A program made the position numbers and the translations under genes. Of a stretch of 64,000 nucleotides of DNA, positions 24,419 through 34,299 are shown piece by piece. This stretch comes from Gammaproteobacteria bacterium (GTDB lineage Bacteria > Pseudomonadota > Gammaproteobacteria > HK1), in NCBI GenBank assembly GCA_012103455.1, contig WLWT01000001.1, forward strand, positions 3,045,288-3,109,287. The letters are read 5' to 3'. The notes beneath the pieces were generated by a model, which saw nothing but the letters and a program-made list of their open reading frames with translations, searched no databases and was not told the origin of the DNA. The first letter of the stretch is position 1. Every line of letters starts with the position of its first letter.

Positions 24419-25441
24419 GTGAACACCCATACACAAGAGATAGCGGGTGAAACACCGCAGGCAAAACCGGCGGTGGCGGACGGCCTAGTCCTCACCACCC
24501 GCGCCTTCGGCTGGGCCATGCTCGGCCTACTGGGCGTTTTTCTCATCAACAATCAAATCACATTGGTCTTCGATTGGCCCGGCATCACCGCGCTGTTCGA
24601 AGACGGTGAGGCGCCGCCGCGGGCGTGGCTGCAATTGGGCTTCTATGTGGCTGTGACCATCAGCGCCATCGTTTTGGCCATGACCACCCGCCAACGCACC
24701 CTGCGCGCCGACGCCACCTTGATCTCGGGGTTCAACGCGTACCTGGTACGCGGCGCGTTTTGGGCGGTATTTCTCATCGGCCTCACGGATATGGCGATCT
24801 CGTTGCTACGGGTAGAAGGCTTTCTCGTGGGTCTAGCCGGCGAACAACTCGCCACCGATCTGGGCCGCTCCATCTACAGAGGCTCCAACGTACACGTGCC
24901 GCTCATGGCGGCCGGCTTTGTCATCGCCTTATTCAGCCGCAGCCTCGGCTTCGTCTGGCTGGCGCTGCTCATCGTCATCGCCGAACTGGCCATCGTTTTT
25001 ACCCGTTTCGTGTTCTCCTACGAGCAAGCCTTCATGGGCGATCTGGTGCGCTTGTGGTATGCCGCGTTATTCCTCTTCGCCAGCGCCTACACCCTGCTCG
25101 CAGAGGCTCATGTGCGCGTGGACGTGTTCTACGCCGGCTTCAGCGCCCGGCGCAAAGGCTTAGTCAACGCCATCGGCACGGTCTTGCTGGGCATGTCCAT
25201 GTGCTGGGTCATCCTCATCGTAGGCATGGACGGCAAAGCCGCCATCATCAACAGCCCGGTGCTGAACTTCGAAGTGTCCCAATCCGGCTTCGGCATGTAC
25301 ACCAAATATCTGATGGCGGCGTTCTTGGGCCTATTCGCCATCACCATGCTGGTGGAATTCGTCGCTTATACCCTATCGGCGGTGGCTAACTACCGCGGCG
25401 ATCCGGGCGCCCGGCCAATAGCCGCCAGCACCACCCACTAG
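24419..25441 (+). CDS. dctQ: TRAP transporter small permease DctQ
   Basis: The product has 340 residues from a GTG at 24419. It is longer than a minimal DctQ (about 170-200 residues) and carries about seven to eight hydrophobic segments, for example WAMLGLLGVFLINNQI, LVRGAFWAVFLIGL and FVWLALLIVIAELAIVF. The C-terminal half has the DctQ-like part LLAEAHVRVDVFYAGFSARRKG. The N-terminal helices are an extension. DctQ holds the binding protein and partners with DctM in the inner membrane. It sits between dctP and dctM on the same strand, with a tandem repeat immediately before its start. Confidence 0.85.
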   Translation: MNTHTQEIAGETPQAKPAVADGLVLTTRAFGWAMLGLLGVFLINNQITLVFDWPGITALFEDGEAPPRAWLQLGFYVAVTISAIVLAMTTRQRTLRADATLISGFNAYLVRGAFWAVFLIGLTDMAISLLRVEGFLVGLAGEQLATDLGRSIYRGSNVHVPLMAAGFVIALFSRSLGFVWLALLIVIAELAIVFTRFVFSYEQAFMGDLVRLWYAALFLFASAYTLLAEAHVRVDVFYAGFSARRKGLVNAIGTVLLGMSMCWVILIVGMDGKAAIINSPVLNFEVSQSGFGMYTKYLMAAFLGLFAITMLVEFVAYTLSAVANYRGDPGARPIAASTTH

Positions 25442-25497
25442 GGCCGGATCATTAGGGACCAAATATTTAGGGCCGATCATTTGAAGGCTACATAAAA

Positions 25498-28155
25498 GTG
25501 GAACTCTACTTTCTGGCGCTGCTGATTTTGCTCATGGCCGGAGCGCTAGCCTCCGGTTATCCAGTGGCGTTCGCTCTGCCGGGCTCAGCCATATTGAGCA
25601 TCGTCATCGCCGCCGCCTGCGGCTACCTGTTCGCCGGAGATACCGACGCTTATTTCGCCCAGGGCGGCCCCTCTCAATGGCTGAGCGCCGGCGTCACCAA
25701 CTTACGCGGCGTCTACTGGGAGGTAGAGCGCGACACGCTCATCGCCATCCCGCTGTTCATCTTCATGGGCATCATGCTGCAACGCTCCCGGATCGCCGAA
25801 GATCTGCTGCTGACCATGGCGCAGTTGTTCGGCCCGGTGCCGGGCGGACTCGGCATTTCCGTGGTGTTCGTAGGGGCCCTGCTGGCCGCCACCACCGGCA
25901 TACTCGGTGCAACGGTGGTGGCCATGGGCCTCATCTCGCTACCAGCGATGTTGCGCAACAGCTACTCACGCCCGCTCGCCAGCGGCACCATCGCCGCCTC
26001 CGGCACCTTAGGCCAGATCATTCCACCGTCCATCGTGCTCATTATTCTTGCCGACCAGTTGGCGAGTGCCGTGGATCAAGCGGGCACCACCCGGGAAAAC
26101 TTATACAAAAGCGCTACCGGCGAGCTGTCCATGCCTTCAGAGTTCGGCGTAGTCTCCACCAGCGCAGGCGAAATGTTCATGGGCGCTTTCGTCCCTGGCC
26201 TGGTATTGGTGGGCTTGTACATGGCTTACATCCTGGGCCGCGCCTTGTTACAACCCGCAGCCGCGCCCGCCGTCCCCAGGGAAGGCGCTTTCGATCGAAC
26301 CTTCCTCGTCAAAGTGGTACTCACCCTGGTGCCACCACTCACACTCATCTTCCTGGTGCTAGGCTCCATCATCGCCGGCATCGCCACAGTCAACCAAGCC
26401 GGTGCCATCGGTGCCGCCGGTGCCTTGCTCATGGCCGGCTACCGCCTGCGCGAGGGCCAGCCAGGCGCTTACCATCCGGCCCTCTTGGGCCTCGTCTCGT
26501 TGCTCCTCATCGGCATCGTTCTCGCCAGCTTCGATACCAACATCAAAAACGTAGCAACCGACGCGCAACGCTTCGGCATCGCCCTGGGCCTTATCGGTGT
26601 CGCCGGCCTCATCGCCGCACTCATCTGGAGCGGCATTCGCGCCCACCGCATCGACACCACCCTGCACGGTGTCATGGTGGAAACGGCGAAGACCACCTCC
26701 TTGGTCTTCATCATCCTGCTGGGCGCGGCCATGTTGACCGCCGCGTTTCGTGCCTTCGGTGGTGAAGACATCGTGCGTGAATTCCTCAACGGCTTACCAG
26801 GCGGATTTTGGAGCAAATTCATCATCGTCATGGCAGTGATATTCCTGCTGGGTTTCTTCCTCGACTTCATCGAAATCGCGGTGGTCGTGGTACCCATCGT
26901 GGCGCCCATCTTGTTGGCCGATCCGTCCGCCAACATCACCGCTGTGTGGTTGGGCGTCATGATCGGCCTCAATATCCAAACCTCGTTCCTGACCCCGCCG
27001 TTCGGCTTCGCCCTGTTCTATCTGCGCGGCGTGGCGCCACCGGACGTGCGCACCATCGACATGTACAAAGGCGTGGTGCCGTTTATTGTCCTACAGTTAA
27101 CCGCTCTTGCCATCGTCGGTTACATACCGCAACTGGTGAACTACCTACCTAGCCGTATCTCGTTTACCTCGGAGACGGCGCCGCCGCCACGCAACCCGAA
27201 GCTGCAATACTGCTTGCAGAACTATGTGGCCGATATCTATGCCGAGGACGGCGATCGCATCGCTCGCACCATAGCGGCGGCGCAAGCCGTTGATCTCGGA
27301 GACCTACCCAAAAAGCGCTACGCTACGGCGGCACAAGCGTTCCAAAATGCGGCGGCCACCCAATCCTTGTTAAACCAAGCGTTTGTTGCGCAAGCAGCGG
27401 TGGAAGCGGCTGCCTATAGCTACAGGCTTTTACACCGTCAGGTGCGCTTTATCGAAAGTGAAATGCGCGAGCTGCAAAAGGAGATTCAGGCACTACAGAC
27501 CCGTCTGAGCCATACGCGGGGCGCGGACTCGGCGCCAGTCAAAGCGCAGTTGCAAACCCAAATCGATGAGTCAGAAGCGCAACTCAAACAACTGACGCGA
27601 TCGATTCCCGCTGAGTGGGCCGAGGCCCACGAAAAATTCAGCCGGCTCATCAAAGAACAGCGCGCTGCGCGCAAGAAGTACCAACGCACCGCCGATGCCG
27701 CATTCAGTCCCATCGTAGAGTTGGTGCAAACCCTGGAGAGCACGCCGGCCCTAGCCGCATTAGGCGCCGATATAGAAGGACTCCCAGCCCGTATAGAAGC
27801 AGAGGACGCCAGCGCCATAGTGGCTCCGCTGACCACCTTGATCAAACAGCTAGGCGCGGTAAAAGGCGCGGAGAAACTCAAGTCCGGACTCAACCGGGCG
27901 CGACGCGACTTGCGTAGGAAAAAACCCAAGAAAGAGCGGGCCATCAAACACGCCCAACGCGCGCTCGCGCAATACCGGACCCAGCTGGAATGGCGGGAGA
28001 AAACTTCACAATCCGCCTTGCCGGACCTCAAGCAATACCTGGCCGAATTGCGCACCACCATCGGCATCCGCCAGCAGAGCAAGATGACTAAGGAGCAGTC
28101 CCTGTATGTAGCCGCGTGCAGTGCCGGGCACCGGGATATATCTCTTAACTTCTAG
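25498..28155 (+). CDS. dctM: TRAP transporter large permease DctM with a long C-terminal coiled-coil tail
   Basis: The product has 885 residues from a GTG at 25498; typical DctM has about 430. Residues 1 to about 555 are the membrane permease, with FIFMGIMLQRSRIAEDLL, a GTLGQIIPPSIVLIILADQ hairpin and TSFLTPPFGFALFYLRGVAP. From about 565 to the end it is soluble and rich in Ala, Gln, Lys and Glu, with heptad-like helices (RFIESEMRELQKEIQALQTRL). This looks like a long coiled coil on the cytoplasmic or periplasmic face. The permease uses the Na+ gradient to import the DctP ligand. The tail function is unknown. The stop codon lies inside a tandem repeat. Confidence 0.9.
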   Translation: MELYFLALLILLMAGALASGYPVAFALPGSAILSIVIAAACGYLFAGDTDAYFAQGGPSQWLSAGVTNLRGVYWEVERDTLIAIPLFIFMGIMLQRSRIAEDLLLTMAQLFGPVPGGLGISVVFVGALLAATTGILGATVVAMGLISLPAMLRNSYSRPLASGTIAASGTLGQIIPPSIVLIILADQLASAVDQAGTTRENLYKSATGELSMPSEFGVVSTSAGEMFMGAFVPGLVLVGLYMAYILGRALLQPAAAPAVPREGAFDRTFLVKVVLTLVPPLTLIFLVLGSIIAGIATVNQAGAIGAAGALLMAGYRLREGQPGAYHPALLGLVSLLLIGIVLASFDTNIKNVATDAQRFGIALGLIGVAGLIAALIWSGIRAHRIDTTLHGVMVETAKTTSLVFIILLGAAMLTAAFRAFGGEDIVREFLNGLPGGFWSKFIIVMAVIFLLGFFLDFIEIAVVVVPIVAPILLADPSANITAVWLGVMIGLNIQTSFLTPPFGFALFYLRGVAPPDVRTIDMYKGVVPFIVLQLTALAIVGYIPQLVNYLPSRISFTSETAPPPRNPKLQYCLQNYVADIYAEDGDRIARTIAAAQAVDLGDLPKKRYATAAQAFQNAAATQSLLNQAFVAQAAVEAAAYSYRLLHRQVRFIESEMRELQKEIQALQTRLSHTRGADSAPVKAQLQTQIDESEAQLKQLTRSIPAEWAEAHEKFSRLIKEQRAARKKYQRTADAAFSPIVELVQTLESTPALAALGADIEGLPARIEAEDASAIVAPLTTLIKQLGAVKGAEKLKSGLNRARRDLRRKKPKKERAIKHAQRALAQYRTQLEWREKTSQSALPDLKQYLAELRTTIGIRQQSKMTKEQSLYVAACSAGHRDISLNF

Positions 28156-28195
28156 GGCTTAACTTCTAGGGCTTAACTTCTAGGGCTTAATTTCC
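28145..28195. repeat. Tandem repeat, unit 14 bp, about 3.5 copies, spanning the dctM stop
   Basis: CTTAACTTCTAGGG is repeated in tandem. The first copy supplies the TAG stop of dctM, so each copy is a stop-bearing unit at the gene end. Confidence 0.88.
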
Positions 28196-28527
28196 AAGCA
28201 GGCATTCTCCAAAGCAACAAGCAGCGGCTTAGCTCGCACACTGAGCGATACCCTGGTGCTCGAATCAAAGCGGGTGAATATCCTGATCGTCTATCGGCGC
28301 GGATACCCAACCCAATTAGCCTCAGCCGAAGCCTGGCGCCGCCTAAGCAGCCCTGTCCTGACCCCGCAACCCTTGGCTACCGCAGGAGTCGGAGCCGCAA
28401 TCCGTAGCGACACCCGAAGTTCGAGTACACCTCCGTCTAAGGTCCCCCCTGAAGGAGCGATTCCTTGTTCAAAACTGTGGCGGCAACTACTTCGAGCCCG
28501 GCACCGGCGAGTTGACCGAGGATCGCA
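28196..28527. other. Non-coding stretch between dctM and the Tn3 relic
   Basis: No frame here shows a known protein family or a credible start site. The composition is mixed and it is probably decayed sequence belonging to the adjacent mobile-element relic. Confidence 0.4.
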
Positions 28528-28744
28528 GGGAGCAAGCGCGCCTCAGATCTGAACCGGGTGGTGGCCGCGGTGGTCCTGTGGAACACGTTCTATCTGGAGA
28601 AAGCGCCAGCCGAAGAAAGCGGTTGCGCAAGTGCGTCAGCGCCGCGAGGTGCCCGATGACTACTTGAAGTATTTATCCCCGCCCGGTTGGGAGCCCATCA
28701 GTGTGACCGGCGATTACATCTGGAAACTCGCCGGGCGTCCTTAG
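28528..28744 (+). pseudogene. Relic of a Tn3-family transposase C-terminus
   Basis: Two frames together read RASDLNRVVAAVVLWNTFYLEKA and then VAQVRQRREVPDDYLKYLSP followed by GWEPISVTGDYIWKL and a stop. This is the conserved C-terminus of Tn3-family transposases. The frames are separated by a local duplication (GAGAAAGCG then GAAGAAAGCG at 28597-28620) that caused the frameshift. No upstream transposase, resolvase or terminal repeats were found, so only a fossil remains. Confidence 0.75.
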
Positions 28745-28879
28745 CGTGCACTATTTTCTGTGCCATGGCGTGACCCCTGCCACTGAAGGCGCAGGAGAAT
28801 CCATCGCAGCCAACCTCGTTTTACACAACGTATTGTGGCTGACCGTTGGGAGGCGGGCTTTGGCACCGGCAGCCGTAGC

Positions 28880-29854
28880 TTACGCCAAGCCTTCTAATAA
28901 CCGGGTCACAGCCTGCTCGGCGGCCTCGTTTAATACTGCGCTTACCTCCAGGAAAGCCGCCTGCGCCGGATACCTCAGCCGCGCGCACTTCACCGCGTCT
29001 TTTTCGGTCATGAGAAGTGGTCGGTCACCGAAGGCGACCATATCCGCGTCCGCGTAAGCGTAGTGATCGGGCTGTACGTGTTCATGCACACGCACGCCCA
29101 AGGCGCGCAAGGTATCGAAGAAGCGCTTGGGATAACCGATGCCGGCCACAGCGTCCGCCTCGACGCCCCGATAAACACCCAAGGACCGCCGCTCGCCGCC
29201 CAGTGTCACGAAAGCAGAGGGAAGTAGGCGAAATCCAGGTTCTCCTTCCCGGTATTCATCGCCTCTTGAACTTCGCAGAACCAGAGCACCGCTATTAAGA
29301 CGTGACGCTGGCTCGCGCAGAGGGCCGGCGGGCAATAGCCGGCCATTGCCTAAGCCCCGTTCTGCGTCAACCACAATAATTTCAACATCCCGTGCCAGGG
29401 CGAGGTGCTGCAAGCCATCATCGCCGACGATGACATCACAGGCGTGCTGCTCAAGCAGCATGAGGCCCGCCGCGGTCCGGCTAGGCGCTGCCACTACCGG
29501 GACGGCGGCTCGACTGGCCAGCAATACCGCCTCGTCTCCCACCAGCGCCGGATCACTGGTCTTTGTGACTACTTGTGGCCATGCCCGCGAGCGGCCTGCG
29601 TAACCGCGGGTGATGATACCGGGCCGTCTACCCAACTGTTTGAGACGTTCGGTGAGAGTCAACACGAGCGGGGTCTTGCCCGTTCCACCCACCGTGATAT
29701 TGCCCACTATGATCACCGGCACCGGCAAGGTAGTGCTGCTCAGCCATCCATGGGCGTACAACGATTTGCGCAACCGTACCACCCCGCCGAAGACCCAGGA
29801 CAACGGCAAAAGAGCAAGTGAGGCCGGATGGTGGCGGTACCACAGACTATCCAC
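28880..29854 (-). CDS. lpxK: Tetraacyldisaccharide 4'-kinase LpxK
   Basis: The product has 324 residues from a GTG at 29854. The N-terminal amphipathic membrane-binding segment is followed by the Walker A-type motif VGNITVGGTGKTP. Also visible are the LpxK signature VIVGDDGLQHLALARDVEIIVVD and RPLLMTEKDAVKCARL. It phosphorylates the lipid A precursor at the 4' position on the cytoplasmic face of the inner membrane. It follows exbB and exbD on the same strand, a common gammaproteobacterial arrangement. Confidence 0.95.
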   Translation of the reverse strand: MDSLWYRHHPASLALLPLSWVFGGVVRLRKSLYAHGWLSSTTLPVPVIIVGNITVGGTGKTPLVLTLTERLKQLGRRPGIITRGYAGRSRAWPQVVTKTSDPALVGDEAVLLASRAAVPVVAAPSRTAAGLMLLEQHACDVIVGDDGLQHLALARDVEIIVVDAERGLGNGRLLPAGPLREPASRLNSGALVLRSSRGDEYREGEPGFRLLPSAFVTLGGERRSLGVYRGVEADAVAGIGYPKRFFDTLRALGVRVHEHVQPDHYAYADADMVAFGDRPLLMTEKDAVKCARLRYPAQAAFLEVSAVLNEAAEQAVTRLLEGLA

Positions 29855-29878
29855 CTGCCGCGGTGTTATTCCGATCCG

Positions 29879-30313
29879 CTACGGGTGGTCCGCTACGGGC
29901 GGTCCGCTACGGGTGGCAAAACGCACTTTCGACAATCCCGCCTGGCGGGCTGCATCAAGGGCCAGGACGACGGCATGGTGCGGTGTATTGGCATCTGCGT
30001 TGACGATTAAGGGAATGGACTGATCCGCGGCTGCCGCTCCCATTATGGCCCGCTTCAGTGTGTCTAGCCGGGCATTGAGCAAGGTGTTGCCATCGACGAA
30101 GTAACGGCCATTGGCATCAATAGCGATCTCGATACGCCGGCGTTGCTCGGCATCGGGCGGTGCAGCACTGGACTCCGGTAGCTGTATGGCCAGCTCCGCT
30201 TCGCGGTCGAAGGTGGTCGATACCATGAAGAAGATGAGCAGCAAAAAAACGACGTCGATGAGCGGCGTCAAATTGATGTCCGGCGGCTCCGGCCGGCGCG
30301 GCCGCAGATTCAT
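29879..30313 (-). CDS. exbD: ExbD/TolR-family biopolymer transport protein
   Basis: The product has 144 residues. A single N-terminal membrane helix contains the essential aspartate (PDINLTPLIDVVFLLLIFFMVS), followed by a periplasmic domain with IPLIVNADANTPHHAVV. With ExbB it uses the proton gradient to energise outer-membrane processes. Start and exbB stop overlap (30310-30313). The last ~10 residues (SGPPVADHP) come from a threefold 13-14 bp duplication (CGCTACGGGTGGTC) at 29878-29918. The original C-terminus was therefore probably altered. Confidence 0.92.
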   Translation of the reverse strand: MNLRPRRPEPPDINLTPLIDVVFLLLIFFMVSTTFDREAELAIQLPESSAAPPDAEQRRRIEIAIDANGRYFVDGNTLLNARLDTLKRAIMGAAAADQSIPLIVNADANTPHHAVVLALDAARQAGLSKVRFATRSGPPVADHP

Positions 30314-30927
30314 GGTCCGCGCTCGCGTTGGCCCAACAGGACTTCAACCATTTTGAGCGCCTCCTGCTCCATGGTGATCACCAGATCATCGATTTTGCGC
30401 TGCAGATGGCGGTAGAAGAGCAGGCTGGGGATGGCTACGGAAATGCCTGCTGCGGTGGTGATCAACGCTTGCGAGATACCCTCGGCCAGAACTTCCGGAT
30501 TGCCAACGCCATGCACCGTTATGACGGTGAACACTTTGATCATGCCGATGACGGTACCCAGCAATCCGAGCAGCGGCGTGATCGCAGCCACGGTGCCGAG
30601 CAGATTCAGGTACCGTTCCAATTCGTGCACCACGTGCCGTCCCACATCCTGGATCGCCTCTTTCATGATCTCGCGAGCGGCGTGACGGTTGGCCAGACCT
30701 GCGGCCAGTACTCTGCCAAGCGGAGAGCCGGCCCGCACCTGGTGGATCCGGTCTTCGTCCAACTCGCCCGCTTTGGCCCATTGCCACACTTGCACGACCA
30801 ATTGGCTCGGCACGATGCGCTCTTTTTGCAGGGTCCAAAACCGCTCCACGACGATCGCCATGGCTACTATGGAACACAATAAGATAGGCACCATCAGCCA
30901 CCCGCCCGCCTTCACCATTTCGAACAC
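30310..30927 (-). CDS. exbB: ExbB/MotA/TolQ-family proton channel protein
   Basis: The product has 205 residues with three membrane helices: GGWLMVPILLCSIVAMAIVVERFW, then LNLLGTVAAITPLLGLLGTVIGM, then ALITTAAGISVAIPSLLFY. The TLGLLGTVxGM-like signature is typical of ExbB and TolQ. It forms the proton-driven complex with ExbD. The arrangement comEC-exbB-exbD-lpxK on one strand is typical of gammaproteobacteria, where this pair often supports lipid A or outer-membrane functions rather than TonB. Confidence 0.93.
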   Translation of the reverse strand: MFEMVKAGGWLMVPILLCSIVAMAIVVERFWTLQKERIVPSQLVVQVWQWAKAGELDEDRIHQVRAGSPLGRVLAAGLANRHAAREIMKEAIQDVGRHVVHELERYLNLLGTVAAITPLLGLLGTVIGMIKVFTVITVHGVGNPEVLAEGISQALITTAAGISVAIPSLLFYRHLQRKIDDLVITMEQEALKMVEVLLGQRERGP

Positions 30928-32038
30928 CTTGAGTCAACTCCCCCACAGTTATGCCCGCGCAGTCATACCAGCGCGCCGGCGCCAAGCGGCGGCTACTTTA
31001 ACCTGCAACAGCTGCCCGATTCACTGGCTTGCGTCAGTGCCAAAAACGTTCTAGGGCCGGGCGCGCCGTATGTACTTCCAGTGCACCCGAAGGCGCTAAC
31101 CGTAACTCGACAGCGCCGTCGTGGGCTGTGTTGTATGCCCGCGCGCTCATGTCCCTATACCGCGCCTGCACCGAGGCGTGCGGAAAGCCGAAACGGTTGG
31201 CCAATCCCGCTGAGAACACCACCACACGCGGATCGACCGCGCGCACCCAAGACCGAGTGGAGGAAGTGTTAGAGCCGTGATGCGGTGCGATAACAGCCGT
31301 AGCGTCCAGCAATATCGGGCGTTGCAACATCGCCGCCTCTGCTCGGGCTTCAATATCGCCAGGCAGCAATAGCGCACCGGCGCCGCTACTGACCCGTAAC
31401 ACACATGAGCGGTCGTTGCGGCTACCGCGGGTGTTCGCATACGGGTACAAAAACTGAAAGTGCACGCCGTCCCAGCGCCACTCGAGACCGGCGATGCAGG
31501 CTTTTGCCCCAGCGGCGGCACCGAATACCTGCTGCACCGGCAATGCGCTGCGCAGCGTGGTGGCACCTGAAGCATGGTCGTCATCGGCGTGGGAGATCAC
31601 CAGCGTATCGATGGTGGCGATGCCTTGGTGCCGTAAAAACGGCTGTATGACCGTGCGCGCGGCGTTGGTGGCACCCATCGAAGGGCCGGTGTCGTATACC
31701 AACACGTGCTCTCGCGTCTCCACCACGACTGCCAACCCCTGCCCCACATCCAATACAGTAGCTCTTATATGACCCCGCTCTAGCGGCACTAGCGGCGCAA
31801 ACAACGCCGGCAGCAAACAGGTGGCTCCCAGCCAGCGGGCGGGAAATCCACTGGGCGCCAATATCCACACGACCCCTATTACTGCCAACACCATTGTTAT
31901 GGGCGTTACCGCGGCCCCGGCACGAAGTTGCAGATCGGGCGCGGCTAATACCGCAAGACCGCTAAATACAGCGTCAAGGCCGTACGCCGCAGCGAATAAC
32001 AACACTTCGGCCAATTGCGGCAAGGGCAGCGCGCATAA

Positions 32039-32925
32039 GAGCCTGTTCAAGATCTCCGAAGCAACAGCGCAATATTTGCAAGTAGCATCATGCCCAACGA
32101 GCTTTCGATTAGCCGCTCACAGTTTTTCCACAACCGGCGGTTTTTCTCAAACCATGAGAAGGTTCGCTCGACAACCCACCTCTTCGGGAGGACGGCAAAA
32201 CGACCCGTGTCCGAGCGTTTGATAATTTCGACGTTCGCTCCGATTAATCTCAGCACTTCGCCAGCGAAAGCCATCCCCGTGTACCCGCCATCGCCCACTA
32301 CACACCTAACCTCCGAGAGGCGCCCATCTGCTTGAGCAGCAAGTGCGGCCAGTGCCCCAGCTCGATCAGTGACATTTGCCGTGGTCACAAAAGCAGCGTG
32401 CACCAATCCCTGAGTGTCCACAGCTATGTGCCGCTTGATACCAGAAGTCTTCTTGCCTGCGTCATAACCTTTGTGGTTTGCACTGTCTGTGTTCTTCACG
32501 CTCTGTGCATCAACGATGATCAGGCTGGTTTTGCCACTGCGCCCCTGGGATTTGCGGGCCTCGCCAACCCATTTTTTTAACGCCTTGTCCAAGGCGCTGC
32601 AAGAGTCTTCTGGGGACGATTGCCGCCAGATAGTGAAATACTCATGCACACTTCGCCACTTTGGATACTCGTTGGGCAACATGCGCCATTGGCAGCCGGT
32701 CTTCAGCAGGTACAACACTGCGTTGAACACGTGATAGAGATCGAGTTGCCTTGGCTTGGTTCGCCGACGCGCCGCCTCCAGGATCGGTCTAACTTTCTCG
32801 AACTGTTGGCGAGATAGGTCACTCGGGTAGATTCGCTCGTCTGTCATTGCCTTCGCAGCCGCTATGACTATGGATAACAATAGCTTAGGTCAGATGTCCA
32901 AAATCGTCAGATCTTGAACAGGTTC
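32039..32925 (-). mobile_element. Complete IS5-family insertion sequence, 887 bp, in comEC
   Basis: The ends are 17-base inverted repeats, GAGCCTGTTCAAGATCT at 32039 and the complement of GAACCTGTTCAAGATCT at 32909-32925, with one mismatch. The element is flanked by a 3-bp target duplication TAA at 32036-32038 and 32926-32928. It encodes one intact DDE transposase. The intact ends, intact transposase and clean target duplication indicate a recent insertion. Confidence 0.93.
32047..32847 (-). CDS. IS5-family DDE transposase
   Basis: The product has 266 residues from the ATG at 32847 (TDERIYPSDLSRQQFEKV). The N-terminal DUF4096-like region (LLKTGCQWRMLPNEYPKWRSVHEYF) is followed by the catalytic residues: first Asp in IIVDAQSVKNTD, second in VVGDGGYTGMAF, and Glu in RWVVERTFSWFEKNRRL. 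A frame starting 33 bases further upstream would add 11 residues. It reads through the IS in the same direction as comEC and appears intact, so the IS may still be active. Confidence 0.95.
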   Translation of the reverse strand: MTDERIYPSDLSRQQFEKVRPILEAARRRTKPRQLDLYHVFNAVLYLLKTGCQWRMLPNEYPKWRSVHEYFTIWRQSSPEDSCSALDKALKKWVGEARKSQGRSGKTSLIIVDAQSVKNTDSANHKGYDAGKKTSGIKRHIAVDTQGLVHAAFVTTANVTDRAGALAALAAQADGRLSEVRCVVGDGGYTGMAFAGEVLRLIGANVEIIKRSDTGRFAVLPKRWVVERTFSWFEKNRRLWKNCERLIESSLGMMLLANIALLLRRS

Positions 32926-34299
32926 TAACATTGCCAGGAGCACCGTGGGCACGGCTAGACCACCAACCAGAGGCACTGCCAGCGCATTGGCGACGATGCC
33001 GATACCGGTACTCTCCCCGAACACCGTCAGGGCAACAGGCGTGAGACCCACGGCTACCACCCACTGCGTGCGCAAAACCAACACTGGCCAAGGTCCTCGA
33101 GTGTGCCCGCGCATACCGTAGAGGAGTACCGCTACAGCGGCGCACGATAACCACAGCCCCGGCGCCATGACCGAGGCAGGACTGAACAGCAAGATGATGA
33201 TGACCGCCGTACCGAGTGCCGCACCGCCCCGCAGGGGTCTTAATAGATAAACGGAAGCGAAAAATACGAAAGCCATGATCAGCGCTCTTTGGGTCGGTAA
33301 ACTAAAGCCAGCCAGCGCTGCATACACCAGCGCCGCACCCAGCGCGCCGATGGCGGCGGCACGCGGGGCAGCGATGAAAGCGAGGCGAGGTAGCCGCCGC
33401 CAACTCCAGCTCACGCAGGCGAACACCGCGCCCGCGATCAATCCTATATGCAAGCCGGAGACCGCCATTAGGTGCGCTGTCCCCGTGCGCCGCAAGATAG
33501 TCCACTGCTCCTCGGTGATGGCATCACGTAGGCCGAGCGCCAGCGCTTCTATAACACCTTGCGCCGAGTGGCCGTTCAACAACGCTTGGATGCGCCCGCG
33601 CAGTACCATGCGAAGCTGTTCCACACCGGCGGTTAAGGTGGTCGCCTCAAACGGGGTGTTCACCGGCCCGCTGTCCCGCACATACCCCGTGTAATCGATG
33701 CCATTGCGAAACAGCCAGCCCGCATAGTCGAAACCGCCCGGGTTGAATTTTGCGGGTGCCAGCCGCAGGCGCACCCGTAATCCCAAAGGCGCGCCTGCTA
33801 GCACTGCGCTTCGTTGATCGTACCAATTCAATCTCACTCGATTCGCGAGCGGCCGGTGTTCGCCGTTAACAGCTCTAAGGGCGAGTTCGAATTGGACACC
33901 GTACCTACGTTGCCGTGGTACGCTGGCGACGATCCCCTCTACCGTCACCGGCACACTGGGACTGGCGACGATATCACACGACAACATGACATGCGCCGAC
34001 GTGGCTGCCCACAAAACACCGCCAGCGCCGGCCAGGCACACACGCGGCAACACCATGGCGTGGCCGCGCACGCGCCAGAGCAACAGCGCAATGAGCGGCA
34101 GGAATTGTCCGTAAAACGGATCCGGTAGCGCTGTGTGCTGAGCGATCAGTGCGCAACCGGTAGCAAAGGCCAGAGCGTAGAGCAGCATGGGCCATCCTTG
34201 TGTGCTGGGCAAAAAAATCCCTGACGGGCAGCAAAGTCTCGAAGCCTGTTGTACCCGCGATTAAACTACCGCGCCGAAGCGATCGAGCGCGACATCGGC

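Larger units (their letters stand above)
31034..34212 (-). pseudogene. comEC: comEC, DNA uptake channel gene split by an IS5-family insertion
   Basis: The N-terminal part (34212-32926) carries the ComEC competence domain, for example GTAHLMAVSGLHIGLIAGAVF and AALAGFSLPTQRALIMAF. The C-terminal part (32035-31034) carries the metallo-beta-lactamase-like domain, with VISHADDDHASGATTL and IAPHHGSNTSS. An IS of 887 bp plus a duplicated TAA separates them. Removing the IS and one TAA restores one frame of 762 codons (VLLAML then CALPLPQLAEVLL), close to the usual ComEC length. ComEC moves single-stranded DNA across the inner membrane during transformation. The insertion should abolish this. Confidence 0.93.

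Noticed and set aside
25677..26765. Very long His/Arg-rich frame within dctM
   Set aside because: Same-strand alternate frame of a permease with clear domain content; amino acid composition is not protein-like.
24371..28195. CRISPR-like short repeats
   Set aside because: Units are 14-15 bp, directly adjacent with no spacers, and vary between copies; there are no cas genes in the window.
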